Positions 1-8,984 are shown, counted from the stretch's first letter. The stretch is DNA of 63,314 bases from Neisseria bergeri (GCA_003044455.1 POWY01000011.1:1-63314), one strand, 5' to 3'. Translations and numbers: made by a program. The notes: a model not told the origin generated them from the sequence alone.

Positions 1-131
1 TTAACTTCTGGTCTGCTTCAAAGAAACCGACAGGACAATGTTTAAAACATTATCTTGTCTGTCTTTTAAACAGTGTGAGGCTCAAGGCACTCACACTTAT
101 CGGTAATCTGTTTTGTTAAAGAGCGTTGCGA
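1..131 (-). other. rRNA operon leader (5' part only)
   Basis: Read on the minus strand, this is the transcribed leader in front of a 16S rRNA gene that would lie to the left of the window. It contains a boxA antitermination element (GCTCTTTAACA, minus strand, 124 down to 114). A hairpin follows, with GTGTGAG/CTCACAC arms near 71-96. No mature rRNA sequence is reached. The small open frames here are shadows. The assignment rests on promoter plus boxA, which together are characteristic of rrn operons. Confidence 0.8.
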
Positions 132-159
132 ATTATAAAGCATTTCTTCCATCTGTCAA
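132..159 (-). promoter_or_regulatory. rRNA operon promoter (sigma-70 type)
   Basis: On the minus strand there is a perfect TTGACA (159-154) and a perfect TATAAT (137-132), separated by 16 bases. The boxA of the rRNA leader follows directly. Two consensus hexamers just upstream of boxA is the usual layout of an rrn P1 promoter. An AT-rich stretch near 266-292 could supply extra upstream activation, which is inference. Confidence 0.85.
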
Positions 160-395
160 GATATCTCTCGATATTCCCGACATTCTGTGCTATACTTTCC
201 AGTTCGTTCGCCGCTTCGGCAGCAGCGAAGAACCGAACTATACGCCCACCGGGGAAAACGGTCAATACTTTCAGCGGGATTTTTTTGGGGAAATTCGTCA
301 TGTCTCTGTCGGATAAGGTTTTTTATTTCCACCAAACGCTGCGCCGCCTCCAACAATCCCTTCCCCCCTCCTCCGGCTGGTGCGCCTTTGTGAAT

Positions 396-428
396 ATGCC
401 GTCTGAAACTTGGGGCTTCAGACGGCAT
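396..428. terminator. DUS inverted-repeat terminator after dksA
   Basis: Two 12-base uptake sequences face each other (ATGCCGTCTGAA at 396-407 and its complement at 417-428). They form a 12-bp stem just behind the dksA stop on the minus strand. Paired DUS of this kind commonly serve as terminators in Neisseria. There is no strong T-run on the dksA side, so termination strength is uncertain. Confidence 0.65.
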
Positions 429-442
429 TTTGTTTGCTGCTA

Positions 443-859
443 TCAGTCGGCAAACTGTTTTTTCATCCTCTCTCGGCGTTCTTGTGCCTCAACAGATAAA
501 GTGGCTGTCGGGCGTGCCAGCAGCCGCTTCAGACCGATAGGTTCTCCCGTATCGGCACAGAATCCATAATCCCCTTCATCAATATTGCGGATGGTCGCCT
601 GTATTTTACTGAGAAGTTTTCGTTCCCTATCCCGTGTACGGAGTTCCAATGCGTACTCTTCTTCCTGTGTGGCACGGTCGGCGGGATCGGGGGCCGATTC
701 GTGTTCTTGGAGATGTCCTGTCGTAGCGGAAGCATTTTCGATAAGTTCGTCTTGCATTTTTACCAGCAATTCGCGGAAAAAAGCCAAATGGTCGTCATTC
801 ATATAATCGTCTTCCGGCCCGCTCCAATTCAAAATATCTTGTTCTGTCAGCTTTGCCAT
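443..859 (-). CDS. dksA: RNA polymerase-binding transcription factor DksA (one-cysteine type)
   Basis: This 138-residue protein binds the secondary channel of RNA polymerase and, with ppGpp, redirects transcription of rRNA and biosynthetic genes. The coiled-coil tip motif DPADRATQEEE is present (residues about 57-67), with the two acidic residues needed for activity. The C-terminal zinc finger is degenerate: of the four cysteines in the E. coli protein only the first remains (FCADTGEPIG), and the others are Thr, Ser and Ala. The fold therefore probably does not depend on zinc. It lies between an rRNA promoter and proC, transcribed toward the rRNA operon, which DksA itself would be expected to regulate. 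The length is close to other DksA proteins. Confidence 0.95.
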   Translation of the reverse strand: MAKLTEQDILNWSGPEDDYMNDDHLAFFRELLVKMQDELIENASATTGHLQEHESAPDPADRATQEEEYALELRTRDRERKLLSKIQATIRNIDEGDYGFCADTGEPIGLKRLLARPTATLSVEAQERRERMKKQFAD

Positions 860-1005
860 AATGTATGTCCTCTCGGTTCACCGAAAAAAACAAAGCACCA
901 CAAAGTGGCTTTATTCCTTTGATTTTTATAAGGCTTATTGCCTAAGGCGTTTTTGAAAACGCGCATCATAACACGTTTTGGATTGGTTTTTTTATTTTCT
1001 TTACA

Positions 1006-1797
1006 TTATTGATATTGCCGTTCCATTTCCTGCGAACGGCGCACACAGGCACAAACGCCTTCATTTATGGCTTCGGCGACACGATGCCGTCTGAAGGCTT
1101 CCACAGCTTCGTGGGTTGTCCCGCCTTTTGACGTTACATTTTTTTGAAGCTTCTCGAAATCTTCACCCGTCTGTTCGGCAAGGGCAACCGCTCCTTTAAA
1201 TGTTGCCAGGCTGAGTGCACGTGCTTCTGCCATATCAAACCCTTGTCGGATAGCGGCATTCTGCAAAGCATCCAGCAAATAAAACACATAAGCCGGCCCG
1301 CTGCCGCTGATGCCGGTGATGCTGTGCATTTGCGCTTCATCTTCCAACCAAACGGTCAAACCGACAGATTTCATGATTCGATCGGCAATCTTGCAGTCTG
1401 TTTCCGATACTTCCGCTTCGGCAAACATACCGGATACGCCCAGCCCGATTTTTCCGGGTGTATTCGGCATAACCCGGACAATGCGGCGTGTTCCCCCGAG
1501 GTAACGGCTGAGCGTATCAACCGACAATCCAGCTGCGACAGAAAGCACCAATGCGCCGTTGGTGCGGATATTTTTGCACGCGGCTTCCATATCCTGCGGT
1601 TTGACGGCAAGGATTAAAACATCGTCGGAATGAAGCTCCGGCAGGGTTGCCGAAGTTTCGACCCCCAACTCTTTTCCCAAACGTTCGCGTTTTTCCGCAC
1701 CCCGATTGGCTATATGGATGCGGTAACCGCCTTGTTTGACCAATCCGCCCGCAACGGCAGCCGCCATATTGCCGCCGCCGAGAAAATAAACATTCAT
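1006..1797 (-). CDS. proC: Pyrroline-5-carboxylate reductase
   Basis: The enzyme reduces 1-pyrroline-5-carboxylate to proline with NAD(P)H, the last step of proline synthesis. The protein is 263 residues from the chosen start. The N-terminal Rossmann motif is FLGGGNMAAAVAGG, and the family signature SGSGPAYVFYLLDAL lies near residue 160. The start at 1797 is preferred over 1815 because it places the nucleotide-binding strand at the N-terminus and has an AGGG sequence upstream. One DUS lies inside the coding region at about 1083. It is downstream of yggS and a small lipoprotein gene on the same strand, a pairing (yggS-proC) common in bacteria. Confidence 0.95.
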   Translation of the reverse strand: MNVYFLGGGNMAAAVAGGLVKQGGYRIHIANRGAEKRERLGKELGVETSATLPELHSDDVLILAVKPQDMEAACKNIRTNGALVLSVAAGLSVDTLSRYLGGTRRIVRVMPNTPGKIGLGVSGMFAEAEVSETDCKIADRIMKSVGLTVWLEDEAQMHSITGISGSGPAYVFYLLDALQNAAIRQGFDMAEARALSLATFKGAVALAEQTGEDFEKLQKNVTSKGGTTHEAVEAFRRHRVAEAINEGVCACVRRSQEMERQYQ

Positions 1798-1845
1798 TAT
1801 TTCTACCCTATTCAAAATTACCTGACTAAATTCATTCCCAATTTT

Positions 1846-2253
1846 TTACCATCGGACGCGCTCGGACAGACCGTTGCGCCGCAACCCCTGCTTTTTCAAA
1901 CAATCAAAACCTTCCTGTTTGAACGTCTCAATCAAAGGTTTGCCGTCACGCGTACGCCAATCCAACCCGCAGGCTTCAAACTTCCCTATTTTCCTGTAAA
2001 AGTAAGATTGTTGTGCGGATTCATATTCATTTGCCCTGACGGAACGATTGCCGTCTGAAAGCGGTATCTCGTAGTCCTCTAAAGACGGCGGACTCTCGCC
2101 GCCAATGTCCCAAAAATCGATGGCGGCAGGTTTTCTCGGCTTACACCAGCCGGACAGGGACGAACACTCATACCACCCCGCCAACCGGCAGCCTGCAACC
2201 GTAAAGGCAAGCAACGCAGCCATTGCCGTATATTTTATTGCCCGAATTTCCAT
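1846..2253 (-). CDS. Small putative lipoprotein
   Basis: This is a 135-residue protein with a lipoprotein signal peptide: a hydrophobic segment AMAALLAFT followed by the lipobox VAGC. The mature part has five more cysteines and aromatic-rich stretches (DFWDIGG, YFYRKIGKFEACGLDW). The start is at 2253 because that ATG overlaps the yggS stop (TGATG), which implies translational coupling; the longer frame to 2307 would lie inside yggS. I do not recognise a functional family. It is predicted to be exported and anchored to a membrane by its N-terminal lipid. Confidence 0.8.
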   Translation of the reverse strand: MEIRAIKYTAMAALLAFTVAGCRLAGWYECSSLSGWCKPRKPAAIDFWDIGGESPPSLEDYEIPLSDGNRSVRANEYESAQQSYFYRKIGKFEACGLDWRTRDGKPLIETFKQEGFDCLKKQGLRRNGLSERVRW

Positions 2254-2939
2254 CAGCCCCTTTTCCCGAAAATCGCACTGCCGATACGGACATGTGTTGC
2301 ACCGCACGCAATGGCGGCAGGCATATCGTCCGACATCCCCATAGACAGCACATCCGCCTTAACGCCAGCCGCATTGAGGTCGGCAAGCAGCTTTTGCATG
2401 GTCTGAAACTGGGTTTTCAACTCCGTTTCACTGCTGTTGGCTTTGGCAACGCACATCAGTCCGCGCACGACAAGGTTGGGCAGCTTCGCCACTTCCACGG
2501 CAAGCGCGACCGCTTCTTCGGGCGCGACACCGTGCTTTGCCGTCTCGCCCGCAATGTTCACCTCGATACACACCTGCAAGGGCGGCATCGAGGAAGGACG
2601 CTGCCCGCTCAGCCGGACGGCGGTCTTCAGACGGCATACGGTATGCACCCAATGCGCGCGTTCGGCGACAAACTTGGTTTTATTGGACTGCACATCGCCG
2701 ATGACGTGCCACACGATGTCGGTCAAATCCGCCAACTCTTCCGTTTTACCGTACCACTCCTGAATATAGTTCTCGCCGAAATCACGCTGTCCGGCGGCGT
2801 AAACTTCGCGGATGCCGTCTGAAGGGAAAGTCTTACTGACGGCAATCAGGCTGACAGAATGCGGCTCCCTGCCCGCCTGCAGAACCAATTTTCCGATACG
2901 GTCGGACACCTCCCGATAACGTTCTTGCAAAACCGTCAT
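2253..2939 (-). CDS. yggS: YggS-family pyridoxal phosphate homeostasis protein
   Basis: This 228-residue protein belongs to the PLP-binding PLPBP/YggS family, which keeps the cellular pool of free pyridoxal 5'-phosphate in balance and has no established enzymatic reaction. The PLP lysine motif is SLIAVSKTFPSD near residue 30. GENYIQE and the C-terminal SMGMSDD and IGSAIFG segments are also present, as in the alanine racemase-like barrel. A DUS at about 2813-2824 lies in the coding part. It heads a minus-strand run of yggS - lipoprotein - proC and overlaps the lipoprotein start by one base. Confidence 0.93.
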   Translation of the reverse strand: MTVLQERYREVSDRIGKLVLQAGREPHSVSLIAVSKTFPSDGIREVYAAGQRDFGENYIQEWYGKTEELADLTDIVWHVIGDVQSNKTKFVAERAHWVHTVCRLKTAVRLSGQRPSSMPPLQVCIEVNIAGETAKHGVAPEEAVALAVEVAKLPNLVVRGLMCVAKANSSETELKTQFQTMQKLLADLNAAGVKADVLSMGMSDDMPAAIACGATHVRIGSAIFGKRG

Positions 2940-3052
2940 AAATTATCCCCGGTAAAAATGCTTAAATAGTTGAATCCCAAGAATCAGGGCAGTAAAATTC
3001 AGAAGTAGGAAACACCGAACGACCCAAACATTATACTGGACAATATCCCATT

Positions 3053-4096
3053 ATGCAGATTACCGACTTACTCGCCTTCGGCGTTAAAAACAAAGCATCC
3101 GACCTTCACCTGAGTTCGGGCATATCCCCTATGATTCGGGTTCACGGCGATATGCGGCGCATCAACCTTCCCGAAATGAGTGCGGAAGAGGTCGGCAATA
3201 TGGTAACTTCGGTGATGAACGACCATCAGCGGAAAATCTACCAGCAAAACTTGGAAGTCGACTTCTCGTTCGAACTGCCCAACGTTGCCCGGTTCCGCGT
3301 CAACGCCTTCAACACCGGTCGCGGTCCCGCCGCCGTATTCCGCACCATTCCCAGCACCGTCTTATCGCTGGAAGAATTGAAAGCCCCGCGCATTTTCCAA
3401 AAAATCGCAGAATCTCCGCGCGGCATGGTATTGGTTACCGGCCCTACCGGTTCGGGCAAATCGACCACGCTTGCCGCGATGATCAACTACATCAACGAAA
3501 CCCAGCCGGCACACATCCTGACCATCGAAGACCCGATCGAATTCGTCCACCAAAGCAAAAAATCCCTGATTAACCAGCGCGAGCTGCACCAGCACACCCT
3601 CAGCTTCGCCAACGCGCTGAGTTCCGCATTGCGCGAAGACCCCGACGTTATCCTTGTCGGCGAGATGCGCGACCCCGAAACCATCGGCTTGGCACTGACT
3701 GCCGCCGAAACCGGACACTTGGTTTTCGGCACGCTGCACACGACCGGCGCGGCAAAAACCGTCGACCGTATCGTGGACGTATTCCCGGCGGGGGAAAAGG
3801 AAATGGTGCGCTCTATGCTGTCGGAATCGCTGACCGCCGTCATCTCCCAAAACCTGCTGAAAACGCGCGACGGCAACGGCCGTGTCGCCTCGCACGAAAT
3901 CCTGATTTCCAACCCCGCCGTCCGCAACCTCATCCGCGAAAACAAAATCACGCAGATCAACTCCGTCCTGCAAACCGGGCAGGCGAGCGGTATGCAGACG
4001 ATGGACCAATCGCTGCAATCGCTGGTACGCCAAGGGCTGATTGCACCGGAAGTCGCACGCAAACGCGCGCAAAACAGCGAAAGTATAAGTTTCTGA
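3053..4096 (+). CDS. pilT: Type IV pilus retraction ATPase PilT
   Basis: PilT is the hexameric cytoplasmic motor that depolymerises type IV pili. It powers twitching motility and pulls in DNA during transformation. The 347-residue protein shows Walker A GPTGSGKST (about residue 131), Asp box TIEDPIEFVH, Walker B VILVGEMRDPETI and His box GHLVFGTLHTTGAAKTVDRIV, in the order expected for secretion-type ATPases. A TATACT sequence about 20 bases upstream may be part of its promoter. pilU follows 163 bases downstream in the same direction. Confidence 0.97.
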   Translation: MQITDLLAFGVKNKASDLHLSSGISPMIRVHGDMRRINLPEMSAEEVGNMVTSVMNDHQRKIYQQNLEVDFSFELPNVARFRVNAFNTGRGPAAVFRTIPSTVLSLEELKAPRIFQKIAESPRGMVLVTGPTGSGKSTTLAAMINYINETQPAHILTIEDPIEFVHQSKKSLINQRELHQHTLSFANALSSALREDPDVILVGEMRDPETIGLALTAAETGHLVFGTLHTTGAAKTVDRIVDVFPAGEKEMVRSMLSESLTAVISQNLLKTRDGNGRVASHEILISNPAVRNLIRENKITQINSVLQTGQASGMQTMDQSLQSLVRQGLIAPEVARKRAQNSESISF

Positions 4097-4259
4097 CACA
4101 CAACCGCCTTCCGGCCATACCGGCGGGAAAACAAGGTGCAAACACGCGGGGCGGGACGCGGCATCCCGCCCGGTATCCCCTTCAGAACAGGAAGCGTCCG
4201 CCTTCCTGTTGAAACCCGCCGCCGCAAACTGCAAGGCTTAAACTGAAAAGAAGTTAACG

Positions 4260-5486
4260 ATGAGTACCGATAACCTGCACGACATCTTGGACGAAATGGT
4301 TCAAGTGTATTCTCAAAAAAAACAAAGCCGCTCCGAAACCCCGGCCGAAATCGGCGCACACCTCCACCCGCTGCTCGACCGCCTGTGCGAAACCGCAGAA
4401 GCGCAAAGCGCGTCCGACATCCTTATCAGCAAAGGATTCCCGCCCTCGTTGAAAATCAACGGCGCACTGACCCCGCAGCCGCAAAAGGCTCTGACGGGCG
4501 AGGAAACCGCCGCCATCGCCGCATCGACGATGAACGCCGAACAATCGGAAATATTCCGGCGCGACGGCGAAATCAACTACTCCGTCCAATCGCGCAGCGG
4601 CACGCGCTACCGCGCCAACGCCTACCACAGCCAAGGCCACGCGGGTTTGGTTTTGCGGCGCATCAACCACGTCATCCCTCAAATGCAGGAATTGGGTCTG
4701 CCCGAAAAACTCAAAGACCTCGCCGTCGCGCCGCGCGGGCTGCTGATTATCGTCGGGCCTACCGGTTCGGGCAAATCTACCACGATGGCGACTATGCTCG
4801 AACACCGCAACAAAACCCTGCCCGGCCATATCGTTACCATCGAAGACCCGATAGAGTTTATCTACAAACCGCGCCGCTGCATCTTTACCCAACGCGAAAT
4901 CGGCGTCGACACCATAAACTGGCAGACGGCGGTACAAAACGCCATGCGCCAGTCCCCCGACGTGGTCTGCATCGGCGAAGTCCGCAGCAGGGAAAATATG
5001 GAATACGCGATGCAGCTCGCCCAAACCGGCCACCTGTGCATTTTTACGCTCCACGCCAACACCGCGCCGCAGTCGCTCGAACGCATACTCAACTTCTACC
5101 CTAAAGAACAGCACAAACAAATACTGATCGACATCGCCCTCAACCTGTCCGGTATCATCTGCCAACGCCTCGCCCTCAAAAAAGACAAAACGGGCAGGAC
5201 GGCGGTTGTCGATTTGCTCATCAACACGCCCGCCATCCAAGACTTCATCCTGAAGGGCGACCTGATGAACATCAATAAAATCATGGAAACCGCCAAAACC
5301 GACGGAATGCAGACGATGGACCAAAACCTTTTCGAACTGTACCGGCACGGCATCATCAGTTACGAAGAAGCCCTGCGCCAGTCCGTTTCCGCCAACAACC
5401 TGCGATTGCACATCCAACTGTACGAAGAAGGCAAAATGCCCGAACTCCTTTACGACAGGGTCAACGGTCTCAACCTCGTTTCCTGA
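4260..5486 (+). CDS. pilU: PilT-like type IV pilus ATPase PilU
   Basis: PilU is a PilT paralogue that assists retraction and modulates pilus-dependent adhesion. The 408-residue protein contains GPTGSGKSTTMATML (Walker A), TIEDPIEFIYKPR, the Walker B region VVCIGEVRSRENMEYAM and the His box TGHLCIFTLHANT. It has an N-terminal extension and a longer C-terminal tail than PilT. An AAGAAGTTAACG stretch just before the ATG supplies a modest ribosome site. A DUS inverted repeat closes the pilT-pilU unit at 5500-5538. Confidence 0.95.
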   Translation: MSTDNLHDILDEMVQVYSQKKQSRSETPAEIGAHLHPLLDRLCETAEAQSASDILISKGFPPSLKINGALTPQPQKALTGEETAAIAASTMNAEQSEIFRRDGEINYSVQSRSGTRYRANAYHSQGHAGLVLRRINHVIPQMQELGLPEKLKDLAVAPRGLLIIVGPTGSGKSTTMATMLEHRNKTLPGHIVTIEDPIEFIYKPRRCIFTQREIGVDTINWQTAVQNAMRQSPDVVCIGEVRSRENMEYAMQLAQTGHLCIFTLHANTAPQSLERILNFYPKEQHKQILIDIALNLSGIICQRLALKKDKTGRTAVVDLLINTPAIQDFILKGDLMNINKIMETAKTDGMQTMDQNLFELYRHGIISYEEALRQSVSANNLRLHIQLYEEGKMPELLYDRVNGLNLVS

Positions 5487-5499
5487 TCCGCAAAACCCA

Positions 5500-5538
5500 A
5501 TGCCGTCTGAAAACCGCATCCCCGTTTTCAGACGGCAT
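5500..5538. terminator. DUS inverted-repeat terminator after pilU
   Basis: ATGCCGTCTGAA at 5500-5511 pairs with its complement at 5527-5538, and the stem is extended by AAAAC/GTTTT. It lies 14 bases behind the pilU stop and in front of the next gene, so it most likely ends the pilT-pilU transcript. Confidence 0.7.
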
Positions 5539-5602
5539 GATTTTATCCGCCCCATTCATGTGCTACACTTTATTCACTTCATAACAATAAACCGGTAAAA
5601 CC

Positions 5603-7753
5603 ATGAAAACCCCACCCCTCAAGCCTCTGCTCATTACCTCGCTTCCCGTTTTCGCCAGTGTCTTTACCGCCGCCTCCATCGTCTGGCAGCTTGGCGAACC
5701 CAAGCTCGCCATGCCCTTCGTACTCGGCATTATTGCCGGCGGTCTGGTCGATTTGGACAACCGCCTGACCGGCCGTCTGAAAAACATCATCGCCACCGTC
5801 GCCCTGTTCACCCTCTCCTCACTTGTCGCGCAAAGCACGCTCGGCACAGGTTTGCCATTCATCCTCGCCATGACCCTGATGACTTTCGGCTTTACCATCA
5901 TGGGCGCGGTCGGGCTGAAATACCGCACCTTCGCCTTCGGCGCACTCGCCGTCGCCACCTACACCACCCTCACCTACACCCCCGAAACCTACTGGCTGAC
6001 CAACCCCTTCATGATTTTGTGCGGCACCGTACTGTACAGCACCGCCATCCTCCTGTTCCAAATCGTCCTGCCACACCGCCCCGTCCAAGAAAGTGTCGCC
6101 AACGCCTACGACGCACTCGGCGGCTACCTCGAAGCCAAAGCCGACTTTTTCGACCCCGACGAAGCCGAATGGATAGGCAACCGCCACATCGACCTCGCCA
6201 TGAGCAACACCGGCGTCATCACCGCATTCAACCAATGCCGTTCCGCCCTGTTTTACCGCCTTCGCGGCAAACACCGCCACCCGCGCACCGCCAAAATGCT
6301 GCGCTACTACTTTGCCGCCCAAGACATCCACGAACGCATCAGCTCCGCCCACGTCGACTACCAAGAGATGTCCGAAAAATTCAAAAACACCGACATCATC
6401 TTCCGCATCCACCGCCTGCTCGAAATGCAGGGGCAGGCATGCCGCAATGCCGCCCAAGCACTCAGGGCGGGCAAAGACTACACATACAGCAAACGCCTCG
6501 GCCGCGCCATCGAAGGCTGCCGCCAGTCGCTGCGCCTCCTTTCAGACGGCAACGACAATCCCGACATCCGCCACCTCGGCCGCCTGCTCGACAACCTCGG
6601 CAGCGTCGACCAACAATTCCGCCAACTCCAGCACAACAGCCTTCAAGTGGAAAACGATCGCATGGGCGACACCCGCATCGCCGCCATAGAGACCGGCAGC
6701 CTCAAAAACACCTGGCAGGCAATCCGTCCGCAGCTGAACCTCGAATCAGGCGTATTCCGCCATGCCGTCCGCCTGTCCCTCGTCGTTGCCGCCGCCTGCA
6801 CCATAGTCGAAGCCCTCAACCTCAACCTCGGCTACTGGATACTGCTGACCGCCCTTTTCGTCTGCCAGCCCAACTACACCGCCACCAAAAGCCGCGTCCG
6901 CCAGCGCATCGCCGGTACCGTACTCGGCGTAATCGTCGGCTCGCTCGTCCCCTACTTCACCCCGTCTGTCGAAACCAAGCTTTGGATCGTCGTCGTCAGC
7001 ACCACCCTGTTCTTCATGACCCGCACCTACAAATACAGCTTCTCGACATTTTTCATCACCATTCAGGCACTGACCAGCCTGTCGCTTGCAGGGTTGGACG
7101 TATATGCCGCCATGCCCGTGCGCATCATCGACACCATTATCGGCGCATCCCTTGCCTGGGCGGCGGTCAGCTACCTGTGGCCCGACTGGAAATACCTCAC
7201 GCTCGAACGCACCGCCGCCCTTGCCGTACGCAGCAACGGCGCCTATCTCGAAAAAATCACCGAACGCCTCAAAAGCGGCGAAACAGGCGACGACGTCGAA
7301 TACCGCGCCACCCGCCGCCGCGCCCACGAACACACCGCCGCCCTCAGCAGCACCCTCTCCGACATGAGCGGCGAACCCGAAAAATTCGCCGGCAGCCTGC
7401 AACCCGGCTTCACCCTCCTCAAAACCGGCTACGCCCTGACCGGCTATATTTCCGCCCTCGGCGCATACCGCAGCGAAATGCACGAAGAATGCAGCCCCGA
7501 CTTTACCGCACAGTTCCACCTCGCCGCCGAACACACCGCCCACATCTTCCAACACCTTCCCGAAACCGAACCCGACGACTTTCAGACGGCATTGGATACA
7601 CTGCGCGGCGAACTCGACGCCCTCCGCACCCACAGCAGCGGAACACAAAGCCACATCCTCCTCCAACAGCTCCAACTCATCGCCCGACAGCTCGAACCCT
7701 ACTACCGCGCCTACCGACAAATTCCGCACAGGCAGCCCCAAAACGCAGCCTGA
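5603..7753 (+). CDS. YccS/YhfK-type FUSC family inner-membrane protein
   Basis: This 716-residue membrane protein resembles the YccS/FUSC family, related to aromatic-acid exporters; its substrate here is unknown. It has two blocks of membrane segments. The first covers about residues 8-150 and contains FVLGIIAGGLVDL and TFGFTIMGAVGL. The second covers about residues 395-530 and contains the conserved FUSC stretch LLTALFVCQPNYTATKSRVRQRIAGTVLG (shown here in part of its length). Long soluble helical regions follow each block. The start has no perfect ribosome site but begins right before the first membrane segment. A DUS (tttcagacggcat) is built into the coding sequence near 7580. Confidence 0.85.
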   Translation: MKTPPLKPLLITSLPVFASVFTAASIVWQLGEPKLAMPFVLGIIAGGLVDLDNRLTGRLKNIIATVALFTLSSLVAQSTLGTGLPFILAMTLMTFGFTIMGAVGLKYRTFAFGALAVATYTTLTYTPETYWLTNPFMILCGTVLYSTAILLFQIVLPHRPVQESVANAYDALGGYLEAKADFFDPDEAEWIGNRHIDLAMSNTGVITAFNQCRSALFYRLRGKHRHPRTAKMLRYYFAAQDIHERISSAHVDYQEMSEKFKNTDIIFRIHRLLEMQGQACRNAAQALRAGKDYTYSKRLGRAIEGCRQSLRLLSDGNDNPDIRHLGRLLDNLGSVDQQFRQLQHNSLQVENDRMGDTRIAAIETGSLKNTWQAIRPQLNLESGVFRHAVRLSLVVAAACTIVEALNLNLGYWILLTALFVCQPNYTATKSRVRQRIAGTVLGVIVGSLVPYFTPSVETKLWIVVVSTTLFFMTRTYKYSFSTFFITIQALTSLSLAGLDVYAAMPVRIIDTIIGASLAWAAVSYLWPDWKYLTLERTAALAVRSNGAYLEKITERLKSGETGDDVEYRATRRRAHEHTAALSSTLSDMSGEPEKFAGSLQPGFTLLKTGYALTGYISALGAYRSEMHEECSPDFTAQFHLAAEHTAHIFQHLPETEPDDFQTALDTLRGELDALRTHSSGTQSHILLQQLQLIARQLEPYYRAYRQIPHRQPQNAA

Positions 7754-8211
7754 AAAAGTTTCGGCATTTTGAAAGAAAGGGCAGATTGTCAGACAGGTTG
7801 CAAGATAGTGGATAAGGCTTTGCGCAGGGTAAATGCGCAGGTAGGAGGCAGCTGTAGGGTGGATACATAAGGTGGGGGAATAGGATGGACTGTACGATGA
7901 ACTGTAGGGCAGGCTTCAGCCCACCATTTCCACCAACCCCAACACCCAATCGATTATTCCCACCATCTTCATCAACTCAAAAACACAAACGGAAGAAAGG
8001 GATTCCTGCCTGCCGATTACGACTGTTTCAACGATTTGCCCACAATGTCATGTGTTTTCGATGATGTTGTGAAGTGATGAGGTTGGTCGAGACGGTGGGA
8101 TTGATGGAAGTGGTGAGATTGGTGGACTGAAACCTACCTTACAGCCTGCGCGCGGCAGGCGGCGGCATGGGAAAAACAGGCAGGAATAAAAAACGCGCCC
8201 AAAAATAAAAG

Positions 8212-8240
8212 ATGCCGTCTGAAATTGTTTCAGACGGCAT
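8212..8240. terminator. DUS inverted repeat
   Basis: A perfect pair of 12-base uptake sequences with a 5-base loop, forming a compact hairpin in the gap between the FUSC gene and the DUF3079 gene. It could serve either neighbouring strand as a terminator, and it is also a strong uptake signal. Confidence 0.6.
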
Positions 8241-8412
8241 CTTAATTTCTGACAAAGTATTACCCCTACCGTATCCAATCACCAATCTTAATTATGGTGC
8301 GGGTCGGCATTGCCATGCCGACGCGGTTTTGTCTGAAAATTCGGGCAGGTGCGGACGACAATGGTTTTCCAGTATACGGAATAACGGCAAACCTGTGCGT
8401 ATGCCGTAAAAA

Positions 8413-8441
8413 ATGCCGTCTGAAGCCTGTTCGGACGGCAT
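8413..8441. terminator. Imperfect DUS inverted repeat after DUF3079 gene
   Basis: ATGCCGTCTGAA at 8413-8424 faces a one-base variant (TTCGGACGGCAT, 8430-8441). It lies 16 bases beyond the stop of the minus-strand DUF3079 gene and probably terminates it. Confidence 0.55.
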
Positions 8442-8456
8442 TTCCATAGAAATGCA

Positions 8457-8723
8457 TCAGGCGGTTTTGTTTTTGAGGGGGAGTTTAACATGGGGTTTGG
8501 CGGGTTTCGGAGCTTCTTTCAAACCGAGTTCGATTTGCTGGACTTCGCTCAAGAGGTTGCTCCAGTCGCCTTTTTTGTACCACTCGCGCCCGTCCAGCTC
8601 AATGGGGTGTTGGATGCGCTCGCAGCCGTTGCCGCACTGCAAATCGTCTTCGCGGCAATATTTGTCGCAACCCCAGCAGATGCGCTCCGGATTTTTTGGG
8701 AAAATGGGGAATTTTTTTGCCAT
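8457..8723 (-). CDS. DUF3079 family small cysteine-rich protein
   Basis: This is an 88-residue soluble protein of unknown function that matches the DUF3079 pattern I remember: MAKKFPIFPKNPERICWGCDKYC at the start (quoted here only to 23 residues as the hallmark region 1-23), then CGNGCERIQHPIEL. The CWGCDKYC and CGNGC clusters suggest metal binding, which is inference. The C-terminal third is lysine- and proline-rich. It stands alone on the minus strand, with a paired DUS behind it and the FUSC gene far off. Confidence 0.75.
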   Translation of the reverse strand: MAKKFPIFPKNPERICWGCDKYCREDDLQCGNGCERIQHPIELDGREWYKKGDWSNLLSEVQQIELGLKEAPKPAKPHVKLPLKNKTA

Positions 8724-8926
8724 ATTCGGTGCCTTGTTTTTTATTGGATGAAATTATAGGGGATACGGCGGTGGCGGTTTCGGGTTTATACGGTTTTTAC
8801 GCGCGGGTGTTAAGGTTTGTGAAATGCCGTATTATGAGGCGGTGTCGGTATTTTATACGGTAGATGTGTCAAGCGCGGGGGTGTTTTTTGGGGATAAGGT
8901 GGGGGAGTTGGTAGGATGGGTGGATT

Positions 8927-8944
8927 GGTGGGCTGAAGCCCACC
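8927..8944. repeat. GGTGGGCT/AGCCCACC palindromic repeat
   Basis: An 8-bp inverted repeat with a 2-base centre. A related copy in the opposite sense lies near 7907-7925, in a similar context of GGTGG-rich sequence. It looks like a small dispersed Neisseria repeat; I cannot name the family. Confidence 0.5.
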
Positions 8945-8984
8945 CTACAGCCCCCCCCTACGGCTTTCTATAAAAATACCTAAA

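Larger units (their letters stand above)
7754..8456. other. Intergenic region with degenerate repeats, no gene
   Basis: About 700 bases without a supportable gene. It contains a degenerate GGGC-AGGCTTCAGCCCACC element near 7907-7925 and a weaker copy near 8120-8150. Both resemble the palindrome at 8927-8944. Two DUS inverted pairs are at 8212-8240 and 8413-8441. The short open frames start inside these repeats and look accidental. Confidence 0.6.

Noticed and set aside
156-428. 90-codon minus-strand frame beginning in a DUS
   Set aside because: Starts with the MPSE translation of the uptake sequence, crosses the rRNA promoter and leader, and has no recognisable product.
3362-5555. Long open frames on the minus strand opposite pilT and pilU
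   Set aside because: They are antisense to two intact genes with clear motifs, have no ribosome sites and low-complexity Val/Phe/Gly-rich products typical of shadow frames in GC-rich Neisseria genes.
6019-7815. 598-codon plus-strand frame inside the FUSC gene
   Set aside because: Product is an Arg/His/Pro-rich shadow of the membrane protein in another frame.
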